This document shows positions 10,900 through 24,700 of a stretch of 64,000 bases of DNA, piece after piece. The notes beneath the pieces were generated by a model. That model was not told the DNA's origin and ran no database searches. It was given only the letters and a program-made list of their open reading frames with translations. Where the stretch lies: NCBI RefSeq assembly GCF_022965805.1, contig NC_133102.1:3728885-3792884 (forward strand), given 5' to 3'. The stretch is from Primulina eburnea (taxonomy: Eukaryota; Streptophyta; Magnoliopsida; Lamiales; Gesneriaceae). Made by a program: the position numbers and the translations under genes. The number at the start of each line of letters is the position of its first letter. The first letter of the stretch is position 1.

Positions 10900-13800
10900 A
10901 TGCTTCCCCAAATTAGCATTCTTTTGGTCTGCCTCTTCATTTGCATTTCTTCTTCTTCTACTGCAGCTTCTGATTTCTTGAATCTCACAATCCCACATCA
11001 ACACCCAAACCCTGAGGCCGTGGTTCAACAAGTACAGAGGTAAAAAAAAATTCTGACCCTACATGTTATACACACATTGGGGGTGTTGTAATCTTGCATT
11101 TTGCAACAAGAGTGATCATGATTCTGTCTTGTTTTTCTGACCATTTTTTGGGGATTTTATTGTATGGGTATCTCTCTCTTTGGCAGAGAAGTTGGGATTA
11201 TCTCAAGAAGAGTGTGTAGTGTTACAAGTTTCAAGACAACGCTTGCTTACATGTCTTATCTTGTTTTGGTTATTTGGGAAGTTTATGATATGGAAATTGG
11301 GACATCCCTTTTTCTTTTTTTCTTTTTTGATGAGTTGTGTGGTTCTTTTTTTCTTTCTTTTCTTGGTGGTGGCGGAGACATCTCATGTTGCATAGCTATT
11401 CTTTTGTCGAAAACTTCCCCTACCATGTGTTCTTTTATTAGTTTACACCGAGTTTTGAACGTTGTTTCTTGATTTCTTGGTACTCAATGGCATTTCAAGA
11501 AATGGAATAGGAACCAGCAGTGGCCTGACAAATTTGACATTTAGATCGCAAAAGCATTTGTTTTTTTGTTTTTTTAAATGTGTAAAATACACCTGATTCC
11601 ATTTCTATGTTTTTCCTTTTTTGCATTATTCTGTTTCCATTGTCATTTTATCCACTTCTTGTAGAAAAATATATGAAAAATACCACGTAGGGTCCATTTT
11701 CTGATGCCTCTAATTAATTTCCCAATTCATCCATTCAGAAAATATTGTAGAGGGATTAAATCGGAGAGTTGCATTTCATTTAATCTATATATATAATTCA
11801 GTTTTCCTCCTTTTTTTGAATTTTCTGAAGTTTCTTTCGAGTCTACATTTTTGCCATTTGATTGACTCCAAAGTCACACACGAGGTGTACGTGGATGTAA
11901 GAATTTATCCATGAGACTGATGTAATAATGCACCTGGATAAAAAAAAAATATATATATTTATACTATATTATTAACTGTGAAGACATGATAATAACTATC
12001 TAGAGAGGACACTAACTTTTTTTTCCAATTTTACCCTTATGATACTAAGATTACACTTTTATTTTTTGTTTTTTTTTAATTTCAACACACTTTTATTTTT
12101 ATTTTTTTTATTTCAATCATTCAAATATCAATTTAGTCCCTCCATAATTTGTCAAATTTAACTTTAGTCCATCGATAATGATAAAAAGATTATACACATA
12201 TGCATCGCGCGTGTGCAGAATAACTAGTATATTTTAAAAAATTGTGTATAAAATTTTGGTGTCCTTGAATCACAGGCTCGATTCTTGTGATATTTGTACA
12301 GGAAACTCAACGACTCAATATCAAGAAGGCAAATGCTACTAACAGACCAACCCCAATGTCTGACTGGAAACCCCATCGATGACTGTTGGCTCTGCGACCC
12401 CGATTGGGAAGCCAACCGGCAACACTTAGCGGATTGCGTCATCGGCTTTGGCCAAGCGGCACGAGGAGGAAAAGGCGGCCGCTATTATCTCGTAAGCGAT
12501 TCCTCTGACCATGACACAGTGAACCCTGTCCCTGGAACCCTCCGTCACGCTGTCATCCAAGATGAGCCCCTGTGGATCATCTTTCAATCCAGCATGCTCA
12601 TCAAGCTCAAGCACGAACTCATTGTCAATAGCTACAAAACCATCGATGGTCGTGGGGCGGACATCCGCATAACCGGGAACGGATGCATCACGTTGCAAAA
12701 CATAAGTAACGTGATCATCCATAACATACACGTCTACAACTGCCAACCCTCTGGAAACACCAACATACGGTCCAGTCCCACGCATGTAGGTCACCGTGGT
12801 CGATCCGATGGAGACGGGATATCGATATTCTCATCAAGAAACATATGGATAGACCACTGTGCCCTGTCCCATTGCACCGATGGACTGATAGACGCTATCA
12901 TGGCGTCCACGGCCATCACCATTTCTAACAACTACTTCTCACACCACGACGAGGTCATGTTGTTAGGACACGACGATAGGTACTTGCCGGACTCTGGAAT
13001 GCAGGCACGACGAATGGTTAATCTTATAGTTTTGTGTATTTTGAGTGAATTAAGTTGGTATTCTGATCCGCCTCGACATGGTAATAGGTAACGATCGCGT
13101 TTAATCATTTCGGAGAGGGGCTGGTGCAAAGGATGCCAAGGTGTAGGCGAGGGTACATACACGTTGTGAACAATGATTTTACACAATGGGAAATGTATGC
13201 AATTGGTGGGAGTGCTAATCCTACCATCAATAGTCAAGGCAATAGGTACACTGCCCCGGTCGACCCTAATGCTAAGGAGGTAAATTTTGCTTGAACAAGT
13301 TTCTTGTGACACGGTCACATGAATATTTATCTATGAGACTGGTCAACCATATCGATCTTTACAATAAAAGTAATACTCTTACCTTAAAAAGTAATATTTT
13401 TTTCATGGATGACCCAAATAATAGATATGTCCCACAAAATATGACCCGTGAGACCGTCTCACACAATTTTTTGTCATTTTTGCTTAGCATTAACAAATTA
13501 GACCGAATAATGGTCCTGTATAATCAATCATTGCAAGTTTCACCGTGTAGGTGACGAAACGCGTGGATACGGACGAGAATGTATGGAGTGAATGGAATTG
13601 GAGAACAGAAGGGGACGTATTGGTGAATGGGGCATATTTTGTGCCGTCCGGTGGCAGCCGGAGCGTCCAGTATGCCAAGGCATCTAGCGTCGAGCCTCGG
13701 TCTGCCTACTTCGTCAACCAACTCACTATGAGGGCCGGTGTTCTTGGCGGCCCCAGGTACATACATATAAATTATTTTAACTCCAGTCTGTGCCCAAACA

Positions 13801-14469
13801 CACACACGGGGACAAAATAATATTTTAAATTGTAGAAATATTCAAGATTCAAAGTGATGCAATTCAAAAAGAAAACGAACACCACTTTCACCACTAAAAT
13901 AAGGCATTTTTTTGGTGGGTGTGGTCCCTTTACTTGTAAATTCGTTATATGGGCCCACCAAACGATGACCCTAACCTGTTGGGCCCATTGGACTTAAACT
14001 TCCTATTTGAAGAAGGTTGGAGGACAAAAACAAACAATTTCCAAAACTTTCAAATGTTAATCCAAACATGTTCCTTTCTAGCATAGGTCTACCCATTTGT
14101 CGCGTGCATCGACGTTTTGAAAGCGATAGAAAATGTTTTCTAGTGGTTCAACATGTGAGGTAGGGTTTACCCTTTAATTCGCATCATTCACATTTAGAAC
14201 CAAGAAACTGACATTTTACATCATTATCATAATAACGCAGGGACAACGGCATTAGCATGTCATACGGCGGAGGGGCCACAACCGGTGTAGGAGGTAGCGA
14301 TAATGGGTCCGCCGGAGATGGCGACTTGTGGGGAATGATATTCGGGAGCGGCACAACACCAACACATTCTTCTCCAACCACCACGACGTTTTTGTCACTT
14401 CTAATTATTTTGATTACTATGTGCAGTGCCACTCACCCTCATTACTCTATCTTCTTGTTATTATTATAG
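10900..14469 (+). CDS. PMR6: Pectate lyase, PMR6-type, GPI-anchored
   Basis: Five coding exons: 10900-11039, 12302-13004, 13088-13279, 13551-13756 and 14241-14469, giving 489 residues. Pectate lyases cleave de-esterified pectin in the wall by beta-elimination. An N-terminal signal peptide (about 1-24) leads into [14 protein letters not shown], then the parallel beta-helix core with [51 protein letters not shown] and [10 protein letters not shown]. The C-terminus has a Gly/Ser/Thr-rich stretch followed by a hydrophobic tail, as expected for a GPI signal. Order, lengths and this tail match Arabidopsis PMR6 (PLL13), whose loss gives powdery mildew resistance; orthology is inferred. The exon 2 donor is unusual: joining at the GC (13005) gives the family sequence [12 protein letters not shown], while the nearby GT (13017) adds four residues. 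Intron 3 holds a short interspersed repeat. Confidence 0.93.
13302..13475 (+). repeat. Short interspersed GTGAGAC repeat, copy 6, in a pectate lyase intron
   Basis: This forward copy fills most of intron 3 of the pectate lyase gene. It reads CACGGTCACATGAATATTTA, then ACAATAAAAGTAATACTC, then GGATGACCCAAATAATAGAT, then GTGAGACCGTCTCACACAAT. Both splice sites of the intron lie outside it. Confidence 0.85.
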
Positions 14470-16009
14470 ATATTTAAGAAAAAATCGACAAGATTTTAAA
14501 ATAGACAAGGAAGGAAAAATTTTTTTTCAAGATTTGATCTATGGCATAGGCCCACTAATATTTTATTCAAATTGAGTTGCAATCGTAACTCATAAACAAA
14601 GTCGTTTACATGCGTTTCGAAAGTTGTATGCAGATCATGTTACGATGTGTTTCATTTGTGTTCCCTAAAAATTTTCATTCGACAACTCATCAGACATTAA
14701 ATTGAGCACCAATGCAAAATACTTCGGAAATGTCAACAAAAGTTGTCCAACAAGTTGAAGTCCAATCCATTGTCTAAACTCTAAAATTCTAAAGACGGTG
14801 TATTAAAGGCAACCAATAAATTCTAAGATTCATTTACCAGAACAATAATTAAAGCATAGAACACGGATATTACGATAAGGAGCACATTAGCACAGTAATC
14901 AGTTGAAAGACTGTGCAGAATAGCATTATGTAGAAACCAGGAAAAAAGTCCAAATGCACAAATGGATTATCTACCAGAACATTGTTATGATGATGGTCAA
15001 GTATTTCGAGTTCATAAAAAAATTCAACATGCATGAAAATTATGAGCCTGTCAAATTTTCAAGATAACAAAATAAACAGTTCGTAAGGTAAACATAAGGT
15101 TGTAGCTTGCTAACGGTGGATGCAATACATCCACAATTTCCAGAGCTCGGCCATGTTTTACACCTGCAGCAAAATAGAATGCTTTGGAAGATTGGAGATA
15201 TAGACTACAGATCTAGATATAGGTAAGAACATATTACAGAGACAGAAAAACATTGGTAGAGTTGAAACAGCAGACAAGTCCTTTATATATCCTCATACTC
15301 ACAAGCTCGTATCTTCAGGCTATAGTATAGCAAGGGCATACTTAAAATTTCAAAGGATCAGGAGTTCGTAATTTTTCAAACTGGGTGTTTCTGTATTTAT
15401 ACCTTAAACTCCGTGTGCTCATCTAACTTATCCTATACAGTTGTCTTCAGAAGCCCCACAACATTGTGTCATCGAGGGTGAGAATGATACTGCATAAGTT
15501 CAACATATCATGCAATCTTGGAGGTGAGAGCTAGTTTTGGAAAATTCAATGTCATTAACAATTCAAACACTGTTGATTATTTCCCTCGAATAAACTCAAA
15601 TCCGTTTTGAGTCTGCTTCTTAAGTTGCCTGCCTGCTAAGGTGAGAAAAATGTTTGAGAGCAGGAGGATTAGAGTTGTTTAGTAATCCATAATATAAAGA
15701 AACTGCCTCTCGAAGGATGTAAAAGTTGAAAGACACAAAGTGTACTAAGGTGCGCTAATTGCAGTTGGACTAAATGAACATCTCTTGACATGCCAGCATG
15801 TTATGTATGTTGCTTTCTCACACAGACGTATACCACCGTGCCAAATATGATTATGATCACAATGGATGTATTTGTTTATGATCACAACGGATGAACGGAA
15901 CCACATTGGTCATGATATTCAAATGTGCATAGGATGACACATTATAGCCCAAGTCCTTGAAAAGTACAAAAGACGAGACATATGGGATCTGTATAGTTAC
16001 CTCGAGGCG
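14470..16009. other. Spacer between convergent genes
   Basis: The pectate lyase (plus) and KTF1 (minus) genes converge here. It must contain both 3' UTRs. I see no additional gene or repeat family. Confidence 0.5.
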
Positions 16010-19000
16010 TTATAACCACCCTCCTTTGCTACTTCCATCGCCCCAAGAGCTAGCTGCAGCTTTGCCCCAAGAATCAGATGGCCCAATGTCCTTAGCAGAT
16101 TCTTTTGTCTGCCCTCCATCACTAGCTTCTGGACGATTCCAGTTTCCGAATGAGCTAGCATTCTCTGGGGCAGTTTCCCTGGAGCCAGCTACCGCTTTAC
16201 CCCATGAATCTGATGGTTCTTTGTCCTTGGTAGATTCTTTGGTTTTATTTTCATTACTAGGTTCTGTTTTGCTCCATCTTGAATACTCATTTTGTGAGGC
16301 AGTTTCCCAAGAAGTTGATACAGCTTTGCCCCATGAGTCAGATTGTCCTTCACCTTTTTTAGATTCCTTCGATTGCCAAGTATCCATTTCAGCGTTGCCA
16401 GATGGTTTATTCCACTCGGTTGATGGATTCTGATTTGTTCCCTGATTGTTTTCCTTATCTCCCCAGTTCCAACTGCCTTGGCTGCTGCTACTTTTCCATC
16501 CCTTGGAATCATTGTTTGAACCTTTATTCCAGCCGTAGGGCTTTTCCTCACGCAAATCACCTCCAGAGTTTTTCCAATCACCCCGACCACTGCCTCTAAA
16601 ACCACCACGACCACGAAATCCTCCATCTCTGTCAGATCTCCCTCTACCTCCAATGCCTCCCCTGTCAGAACCCCATCTGCTTTCAAACCCACCACGATCC
16701 GTATCACTACCTCCAAAATCACCACGACCTGATCCACCTCTACCCCGGAAACCACCACGATCACCTCTTCCACCGCGACCTCTCCAATTTCCACCTCTTC
16801 CCCTGTCGCCTGTGTCATCTAGATTATTGCTCCTATCAGTACCATTTCCAGAGTTCCACTTGCTTTTGCCACTCCAAGAAGAGCCCAGGTTACCACCAGT
16901 ATCATGTGTTTCGCCTTTCAGCCAATTACTTTGTCCCCATCCAGTAGATGAACCTCCATCAACATTATTTTCACTCTTCCATGAACTAACTTGCCCATCT
17001 TTTGCTTTGTCTTGAGAAACCGAACTCCAATCAGATGACTGACCATTGAAGGAAGTGTTTCCAGTGGCCCACGAAGACTTATTATTTCCATTTGGTTTCT
17101 TTTCTTTGTTCCAACTATCAACATTTCCAGACGATGCTTTTCCCCAATCAGACGTGACAGAATTGTTGGAAACATTTGGCAAGTTCCAGCCACTGGGCTT
17201 ATCATCCTCATTACGTTTTGTGCTATCCCATTCATTTCCTCCACCAGCATCTTTATTACCATCTGATCCTTGTTTCCACCCTGATTCCTTGTCCTTGCCC
17301 TCGTTTGATTTACCCCAACAGTCATCCTTCTTGCCCCACGATTGTTTACTATCCTGCTTCCACGACGGTCCAACATCAACACCAACAGACTTGGGTTTAC
17401 TCCAACCGTGAGCTTGCCCTTTTTCAGTAGCAATTCCACACACCATTTTAGTATCCCAGTTTTTAGTTTGACTGTCACTTATGTTAGCACTACCCAAATT
17501 AACCCATTCCCTAGAAGAACTGCCAACGTCCGCATTGTTTCCGGTAGAATCAGACTTGTCGTTCCATTTTTCTGACAAAATCCACTGAGATTGCTCCTGG
17601 CATTTCGTAGAAGGACCTTCCAATTCAGACTCTCTGCCTTTACCCCAAGTAGACCCACTCTTTCCCCAGCCTCCCACACCATCTTTTTTGGTATCACACT
17701 GGTTTTCAGTAGAAGCAGACCCATTGTTCCTTTTTTCTGACAAATTCCACTGAGATAGCTCCTGATTTTTCTTAGAAGGACCTTCAGGTTCAGACTCTCT
17801 GCCTTCACCCCGAGTAGACCCACTCTTCCCCCAACTTTCCACACCATTTTTTTTAGTATCACCCTGGCTTCCCCATTTACATTCATCCACGACAGCAGAG
17901 TCCGTCAATGCAAATTTATCTTCCTTCCAAGAACTTGCTTCTGGTTTATTAAGTTCTCGACTTGCATCACCCCATCCCCCACTCTGTCTATCTGATGAAA
18001 CATCAGAAGCACCCCAAGCTACCTTACTTCCACAGTTATCACCAGCAGTGCTCCACTTCTCAGCAGCTTTGCCCCAAGATTCATTTTTCTCTGCATCGTG
18101 AGAGTTATCATGATGTGGTTCAACAGATTTGCCCCAGCTAGCCGGAGTACCAACGCCAACAGCAGTAGATGAACTAGCTTGCTTCCATCCACTACTGGTT
18201 CCCCAACCATCAACCGGCCTAGCATCAGGAACTGTTTTCTCACCAACAGAGACTGCACCCCATGATGAATTTTGATTTGAAGTCGCTTTGATCTGCCAAC
18301 CAGAATCTTCTGCACGACATTTAGTGCAAGAGAAGTGAGTCAAAAGAAATTATTATAAGAAGCTCTTACAAGATGCATGTATGCATTTTCCACCAGGATT
18401 GTATCCAGATTACCCTCAGTTAAAACCAAATCTTCAAGAAGGAAAGTAAAAACAGATACTCAAAGAAAGTTCAACCAAATAAATGAAGACTGAAATTAAC
18501 TATCCAGTGCAGCTTCTCAAGACTAAAAGTGCCAAGTAGCCACCAGTCTTGGCAATCTAAGCTGACGGATAAAGTTATTCCAGATTATCTTTTGTTGAAT
18601 TTGGTATTATTTTTTAACGCAACTTTTGTCATCTATAGTTATTTAATAAAGTAAGAGGGTGGTCTGGTAACTATCTTTGGTACATCTATGTAAACTTCCA
18701 AACTTAACCCCAAGTCAATAAAGAAAAATTTTGATGAAATGTGCAATTTAGTAATTCTACTTATTCTCATTTTATTTTCACAAGTTTTACCCAGCTTTAA
18801 AACTGGAAAATGACTCCCACCTTCATGGTTATTTAACTGCTTTGGGGTAATTTTTTTCTTTTTCAAAATCAATTGACAATTGAGCATATATGTCACGCAC
18901 TGCATGTGCAAGACGCTAGTTTTTATAAAATTAGAATTGGATTATCCTTTTGAAAAAGGAAATGGCTATAAAAGATCCAGAGCCGCATGGGTGGCATGGG

Positions 19001-21747
19001 ATTACCAAAAGAACACGCAAATAAACTGGTATATCTTCTACGTAAACTTTTTCTGCAAAAGGAAAAGACGGAGTGTTCTTGCATAAACTACCTCTAGTTA
19101 GCAATTTAAACTGATCTGATTTTTAGGATATGAAGATGCACCAAAAATACCTTTCATGGCATCACCAGCCACAGGAACAACGGCACCAGGTTGATTTGTA
19201 AGCTGCAAATACTTATTAGTTCATCATCATTACTCATGTATGATAACAAACAGATGCACTGTCATAACAATACACGAAACCCTAAAATCAAACTAACCGA
19301 CAAGTCTGATGTTGGCAAAGACGACCAAGAAGACCTGCAAATGTAAGCACACCATATCGAATGTCAGCAAGGGAACCAACAATAACAAATAATGCAAACG
19401 TGGAGCCCGTTTTTCTCTCGATCATTTCCAACTTTAGCAGTGATTCCATATAGGCATTACATCTTCCATTTCATTAGTTAAATGGGGAATTTCTCAGAAT
19501 ATTTAATCAAGGTTCTAAAATACGTTAGGCGCTAGTTGGACGCAAGACCAGCGCCTAGAGCCTAGACCGCTTAGGCGGGGGACTAGGCGTCATTAGGCAG
19601 ATTCCACGGTATCAAGAGACTTATAATAGTTCTTAGAATAGATTTCAGCCCAAACTTTGTTAAAATCCAATTGACACATGATTCATTCCTCTTGTTTCTT
19701 CTGCTTGAGACGGTATGGATAATAGGAAATGCAAGAAAAATCAAAACAAAGAAAAAAATTACCCGTAAGGGCTGGTTCGATTTTCTTATACATGCAGAAG
19801 TAAGCAGACAAAGGAGATGAGAGTGATGCCTTAGAACATGCACAAGTCAACAAATCGTTCAATCCCAAAAAACTAAAAGTAGAAACCTATAATTCTTTCT
19901 TATATCATGTCCTGGTTTAATTGGACTTTCAAAAATTAAAAGCCCAAAAAAAAATTCCCAAAATAACTCTAAACGCTTAGGCCCACCTAGGACCACTTAA
20001 TACCTTTTCAGTGCGGTCGGGCGGCCGCCTAGCTCGAGTTTTAGGGCACTCGATTTGATTTATGTCAACAAAAGCAACTATCCACAATTGATCAATCTGC
20101 AGTTTCGATGATTTAAGAAAGGACCACTCTTTGCTTCTAGACTCAATTCTAAAACTAAGACCATTTATCCAAAAAAACATTTTTGAGAAAGAGAAAGGTG
20201 CACATTTTCAACACCATGACGATAAGAAGATTCCAGAAATTTGAAGTTCAAAAGAGTTCAACCTTTCAGTTGATCCACCAGCATTCCAATTGTTACCTTC
20301 TGTTGATAATGTTGCCCCATCCATCCAGTCTTCAAACAGCGTACATGTTTTTGTCCATGAAACAAGTATATGAAAAATGATTGTTATTGGACATGAATGC
20401 AGATTAAATAAAGTGATTGAAACCATAAAATGCCCATTACCACTTGCACCATCTAGTGTTTGAAGGAAATCAAAAGGTTTCACAGCCCCTGAGTCCTCCC
20501 TGTAGAGCACAAAAAAGTTCTTCAAAGACTATGGAAAACTAAACCAAAATTGAGGATCCCGTCAATTATTTTCAATTCAGTAGCAAAATGTTGCCATACC
20601 CCTGGGAGATGGCTGGATTTCTTCCGCGAACCTCAGATAAATGCTCACATTTCACTGCAACATTACAAGAGGTGTGCTTTAATAAACAGAAAGACAAAAG
20701 GATCAATATCATTTCATCGTACCCGTTAAAATTTTTTTTTGTGAGTCCAGCTTCACGGTGACACCAAAACGACGAATAGCCAATACTCGACAAAGATAAC
20801 CCTTCAAAGGGCCAACACGGATTCTTAATGATTGGCCAACAGAGAACATTCCATTGTCCTCGCGTTTAACTGCATTGAAAAAATAAATTTTACAGCTTAA
20901 AAGAAGCAGTAGCTTCAAATGAATCCAACATGAGATTTTGAAATCTAAAACATACAGTTGGATTTATCATCCTTCTCTTGCCAAGATTTGCTAGGAGATA
21001 AAGGAGATTTTGGTGATGATGGTAAATCCATAAAGCTTGACGACCCAGGTTCACTACCCTGAAACCAAGTTAAATTTTGACTGCAAGTGAGAACAGTATT
21101 CTGTCAAAACAAGAAAAGCAGTTAAAATTCCTGGTTTTGACAATTCAATACAGACAAACCTTTGCATTTGATGAAATACCGGAAGAATTGACTTTCTCAC
21201 ATAGCTGCCCTTTAATGCAGATATAACCATCATTCTCCTGTTCACTTTCATCACACAAAAACAATATCCCTTTGTATATCTTTTTAACAATCCCTTGTTT
21301 ATCCTGCAATGCCAATTTAACAAGCACTTATGCATATTAGCCTTTCAAAACTCAAAGCAAACACAAAACATTGAATTCTAGTTAGAATTTTAATGCCGTA
21401 CCTTTAATGGACCTTCTAAAACCCTAACACAATCGTTAATTGATACGGTTTTTGAGTGGTGGTCTAACACAGAGAATAATTTTTTATCAAACGATGCACT
21501 TTTCAGATCACTTTCTTTAACAGTGACCACAGTTGGTCCTTCTGAGCCTTCTTTAATGACCTGAAATAAAAGAAAAGGCATAAAACCAGAGTATATCGAC
21601 ATATATGAACTGTTCAATCAGCTACAGTTTTATGAAGTGTAAAATGTTTAGACCTTGACACTATCACCCTTCTCTGAGCCAATGACAACACCAAAATCCC
21701 TCCGCCTGGCACACAGGTCAGGATCGTATCGTAAAAATGATTTTAAA

Positions 21748-21797
<50 letters not shown>

Positions 21798-24700
21798 AAG
21801 TCCCAAAACATGATAACAACAAGAGACCTACCCAAAAAAAACCAGATCATGCATAAAACTCGTTCCGACATCAGAGCTAGACGAACCCTTTGATTTCCCT
21901 CCCCCTTTGTCACCCTTTGATTTCCCTCCCCCTTTGTCCTGCTTTACATCTTCAACTTTCTGCTTCTTTTTTTCACCAAAAAGTTGAGAAAGCCACTGTA
22001 CATCAGTAGATTCATCCTTCTTTGAACTCTCAAATTTCAAGAGCTCGTCTTTAGTAGGAACTACACCCCAATAGTTTAATGAGTCAATGGGTATTTTTTT
22101 GTATATATAACCATCCTTCAGCATCATCCCATCAAGAAACTCAAACATCTCATTAGTATCACGGTCCCGGCGATATTGGATAAGAGGGCGGAACTCCCTG
22201 CATTAGTGGCATGTTAAAGACCAATAAACACAGTGAAATAAAATATTGAACACTAAATTACTCAAGTTCGCTAGAGTTGATCAGTCTTTGTGCCGGGACG
22301 GCAGTCCTCTTAGCAGCAATGCCTCCACCCTACACATGCATACCCAGCATATTATGAAAAAAATCTTTACTAGCATCATAAAAAATGTGATTCATAAGTG
22401 AACTTTGTGTGGTTGCAAGATCAAGTACTTAATCTTTTGGTCTACTATGACTTTTACTGAAGAAAATGAATACTAGGCAATAAGTGAATTCAACTACTAG
22501 TCCACCATCATCACCACCCAAAGAAAGAAAAAGTGATCAATATATTATCAGCACACAAAATTGTAATGGAGTGCAGCCAGTTGAAATGAAGGTTCAATAT
22601 CATATCTAACATAGCATAACCAAGTTAGTTAGATCATGTAACAAAGTAGGGGTATTCAAAATCAAATAATAGCTCCCAGTTCACTTATTTCAGCCAAATA
22701 AAAGAAAATAGTGGAGCACAAAATATAGCTTTAGTCCAACCATCAAAACCAACTCGTGAAGGAAAGGTTAAAAAGGAAAAAAGGCTACAATTCGGATAAG
22801 TTAAATCTTCACAAATGTCCTGGAAACGGTCAAAGAGGGTAATTAGTTTCAATGTAAGCTAATTCTAAAAATTAACAAATTTCAAGTTGAAAAACATGAA
22901 AAATTCATTATCTTAAATGTGTTCATTTCTTTCAAAAAATAAAATAAAAAGTGTGAAGTCGTGTAAACATTAAAAACAATATGTAGAACAAATCAACTTA
23001 CAAATTTTCCAGCCATTGCTTTCAAATCAATCCTTGGAATCAGCTTTGCAGTCACCTTTTTCCGAGAATCATTCACAGCTACGACCTAGATTAGTCATTG
23101 AAACATTACAAGAGATTTTCCGACAGATGATAAAAAGGATTGCAATAGCATGTCGAAAAGACATACACCAAGATAAGGAACTAAGAGCATTTAACATTTC
23201 AGTACATGGACAATTACTTACCATAGCAAGATCACCTTTGTATTTCCCACTCTTTACACGGGCCCACATACCCTTGGAAATTCCACAAGACTTGCTCCTC
23301 ACAGACAACAGCTGAGACATTTCATTGTTTGGCAGAGGTGCTGATTTAGTTGAATATACGGTGCAAAGCCCTTTGCATGCCTACAGTTTCATAAACAAAC
23401 TGATCAGCATTTATTCAATCCCCACCCTGAGCAGCAAACAAGAAGAAGTTTGAGCAAAAAGAGTAGGAAGAGCACCTCGTAGATATCAGATTGTTTATCA
23501 GCTTCAATAAATATGAAGCCCTTTACATGATCAGGTGCAAATGCAGAAATTATCTGCAGCTTAGTTCCCAAACATTTTAAATCCACATATTTCTGCATAA
23601 GACAGAATGCAGAATACCTCTCGCGGCCAACCTATCACAAATATCTTTGCGATTAATTTAAAGGGAAAAAAAAAAGAAAGTGGCACATAACAATCTTCAA
23701 AATGCTGAATTAGCATGTCCCAAGAGTCTACAAAATCTACCATGCATTTGACTTTCCAGATTGTTGGATCCTTGGCAGATGGCACATACATGTTTCCCTC
23801 AAACAATCTCTTGCGATCACAAGTGTCTTCTGAATGAGTAACAAAATCAGCTCCTGATTTATATCGCTCTTCCATCATTCTTTCAAACTCTTCCTCGCTC
23901 ATCACCTCCTCTTTAGGAATGAAAGAAAAGAGGCCGGCTTTCCCGGATTCAATCCTGTTATCAGGCTCCAGCGGAAATTCTTCTTCAAATAAATCTGTTC
24001 CAAATTAAGACAAAACATTAAGTATTTGAATGGGAAAAACAATAGATGATACAAGAAGAAAAAACTATTTGAATAATTTTTTATTTCAGATATTCACATC
24101 AGTCTATGTATTAAGCCCATACAGAGAACCGACCCAGCCGTTCGCTTCCCAAGGAGTGTGAGTGAGTTTACAAAAGATGGTTTGGTTGATAGATTTGGAC
24201 ATCCAGACACGATATTTTGGAAAAGAAACTCAAAGGACAAAAGTTGAGGCAGCAAAATGCAAGCATGCTGGGTAAATTGGTGAGGACGACTCTAGCAATT
24301 AATTTTAAGCCATCAAAGAATCAAGTGTACTTCCCAAAAGTTAAATGGATACAAACCTACAACTAGTCGGAAAAAAGAGATCTCTTGGAAAAATAGTCAA
24401 ACAAATGAAGGTACAAAATAATTTCCTCACAACTTCAAGAATGGACATTTGAAGAAATGCAAACAAAAACCTGATTTGTCATAAAAAGAAAAACCAACGG
24501 CGCTAGAAAAACAGTAAATATCGTTCGAGCACATAAGCATGTACCCAAAACGAAGGCGGTAGTTCACAGGAGAGAAACACCGAAAAAATGAAAAAGCACA
24601 CTTCACTCATGAAAAATCTTAATCCCCACAACAATTTCAAAAACACAGGAAAAAATAACGGATAAAATTAGGACTACTGTCAAACCCTCAAGCGCAATGT

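Noticed and set aside
16189..17575. Several antisense and alternative-frame open frames across the KTF1 last exon
   Set aside because: The biased Gly/Trp/Ser codon content of the real exon keeps other frames open. None has a domain or splice support.
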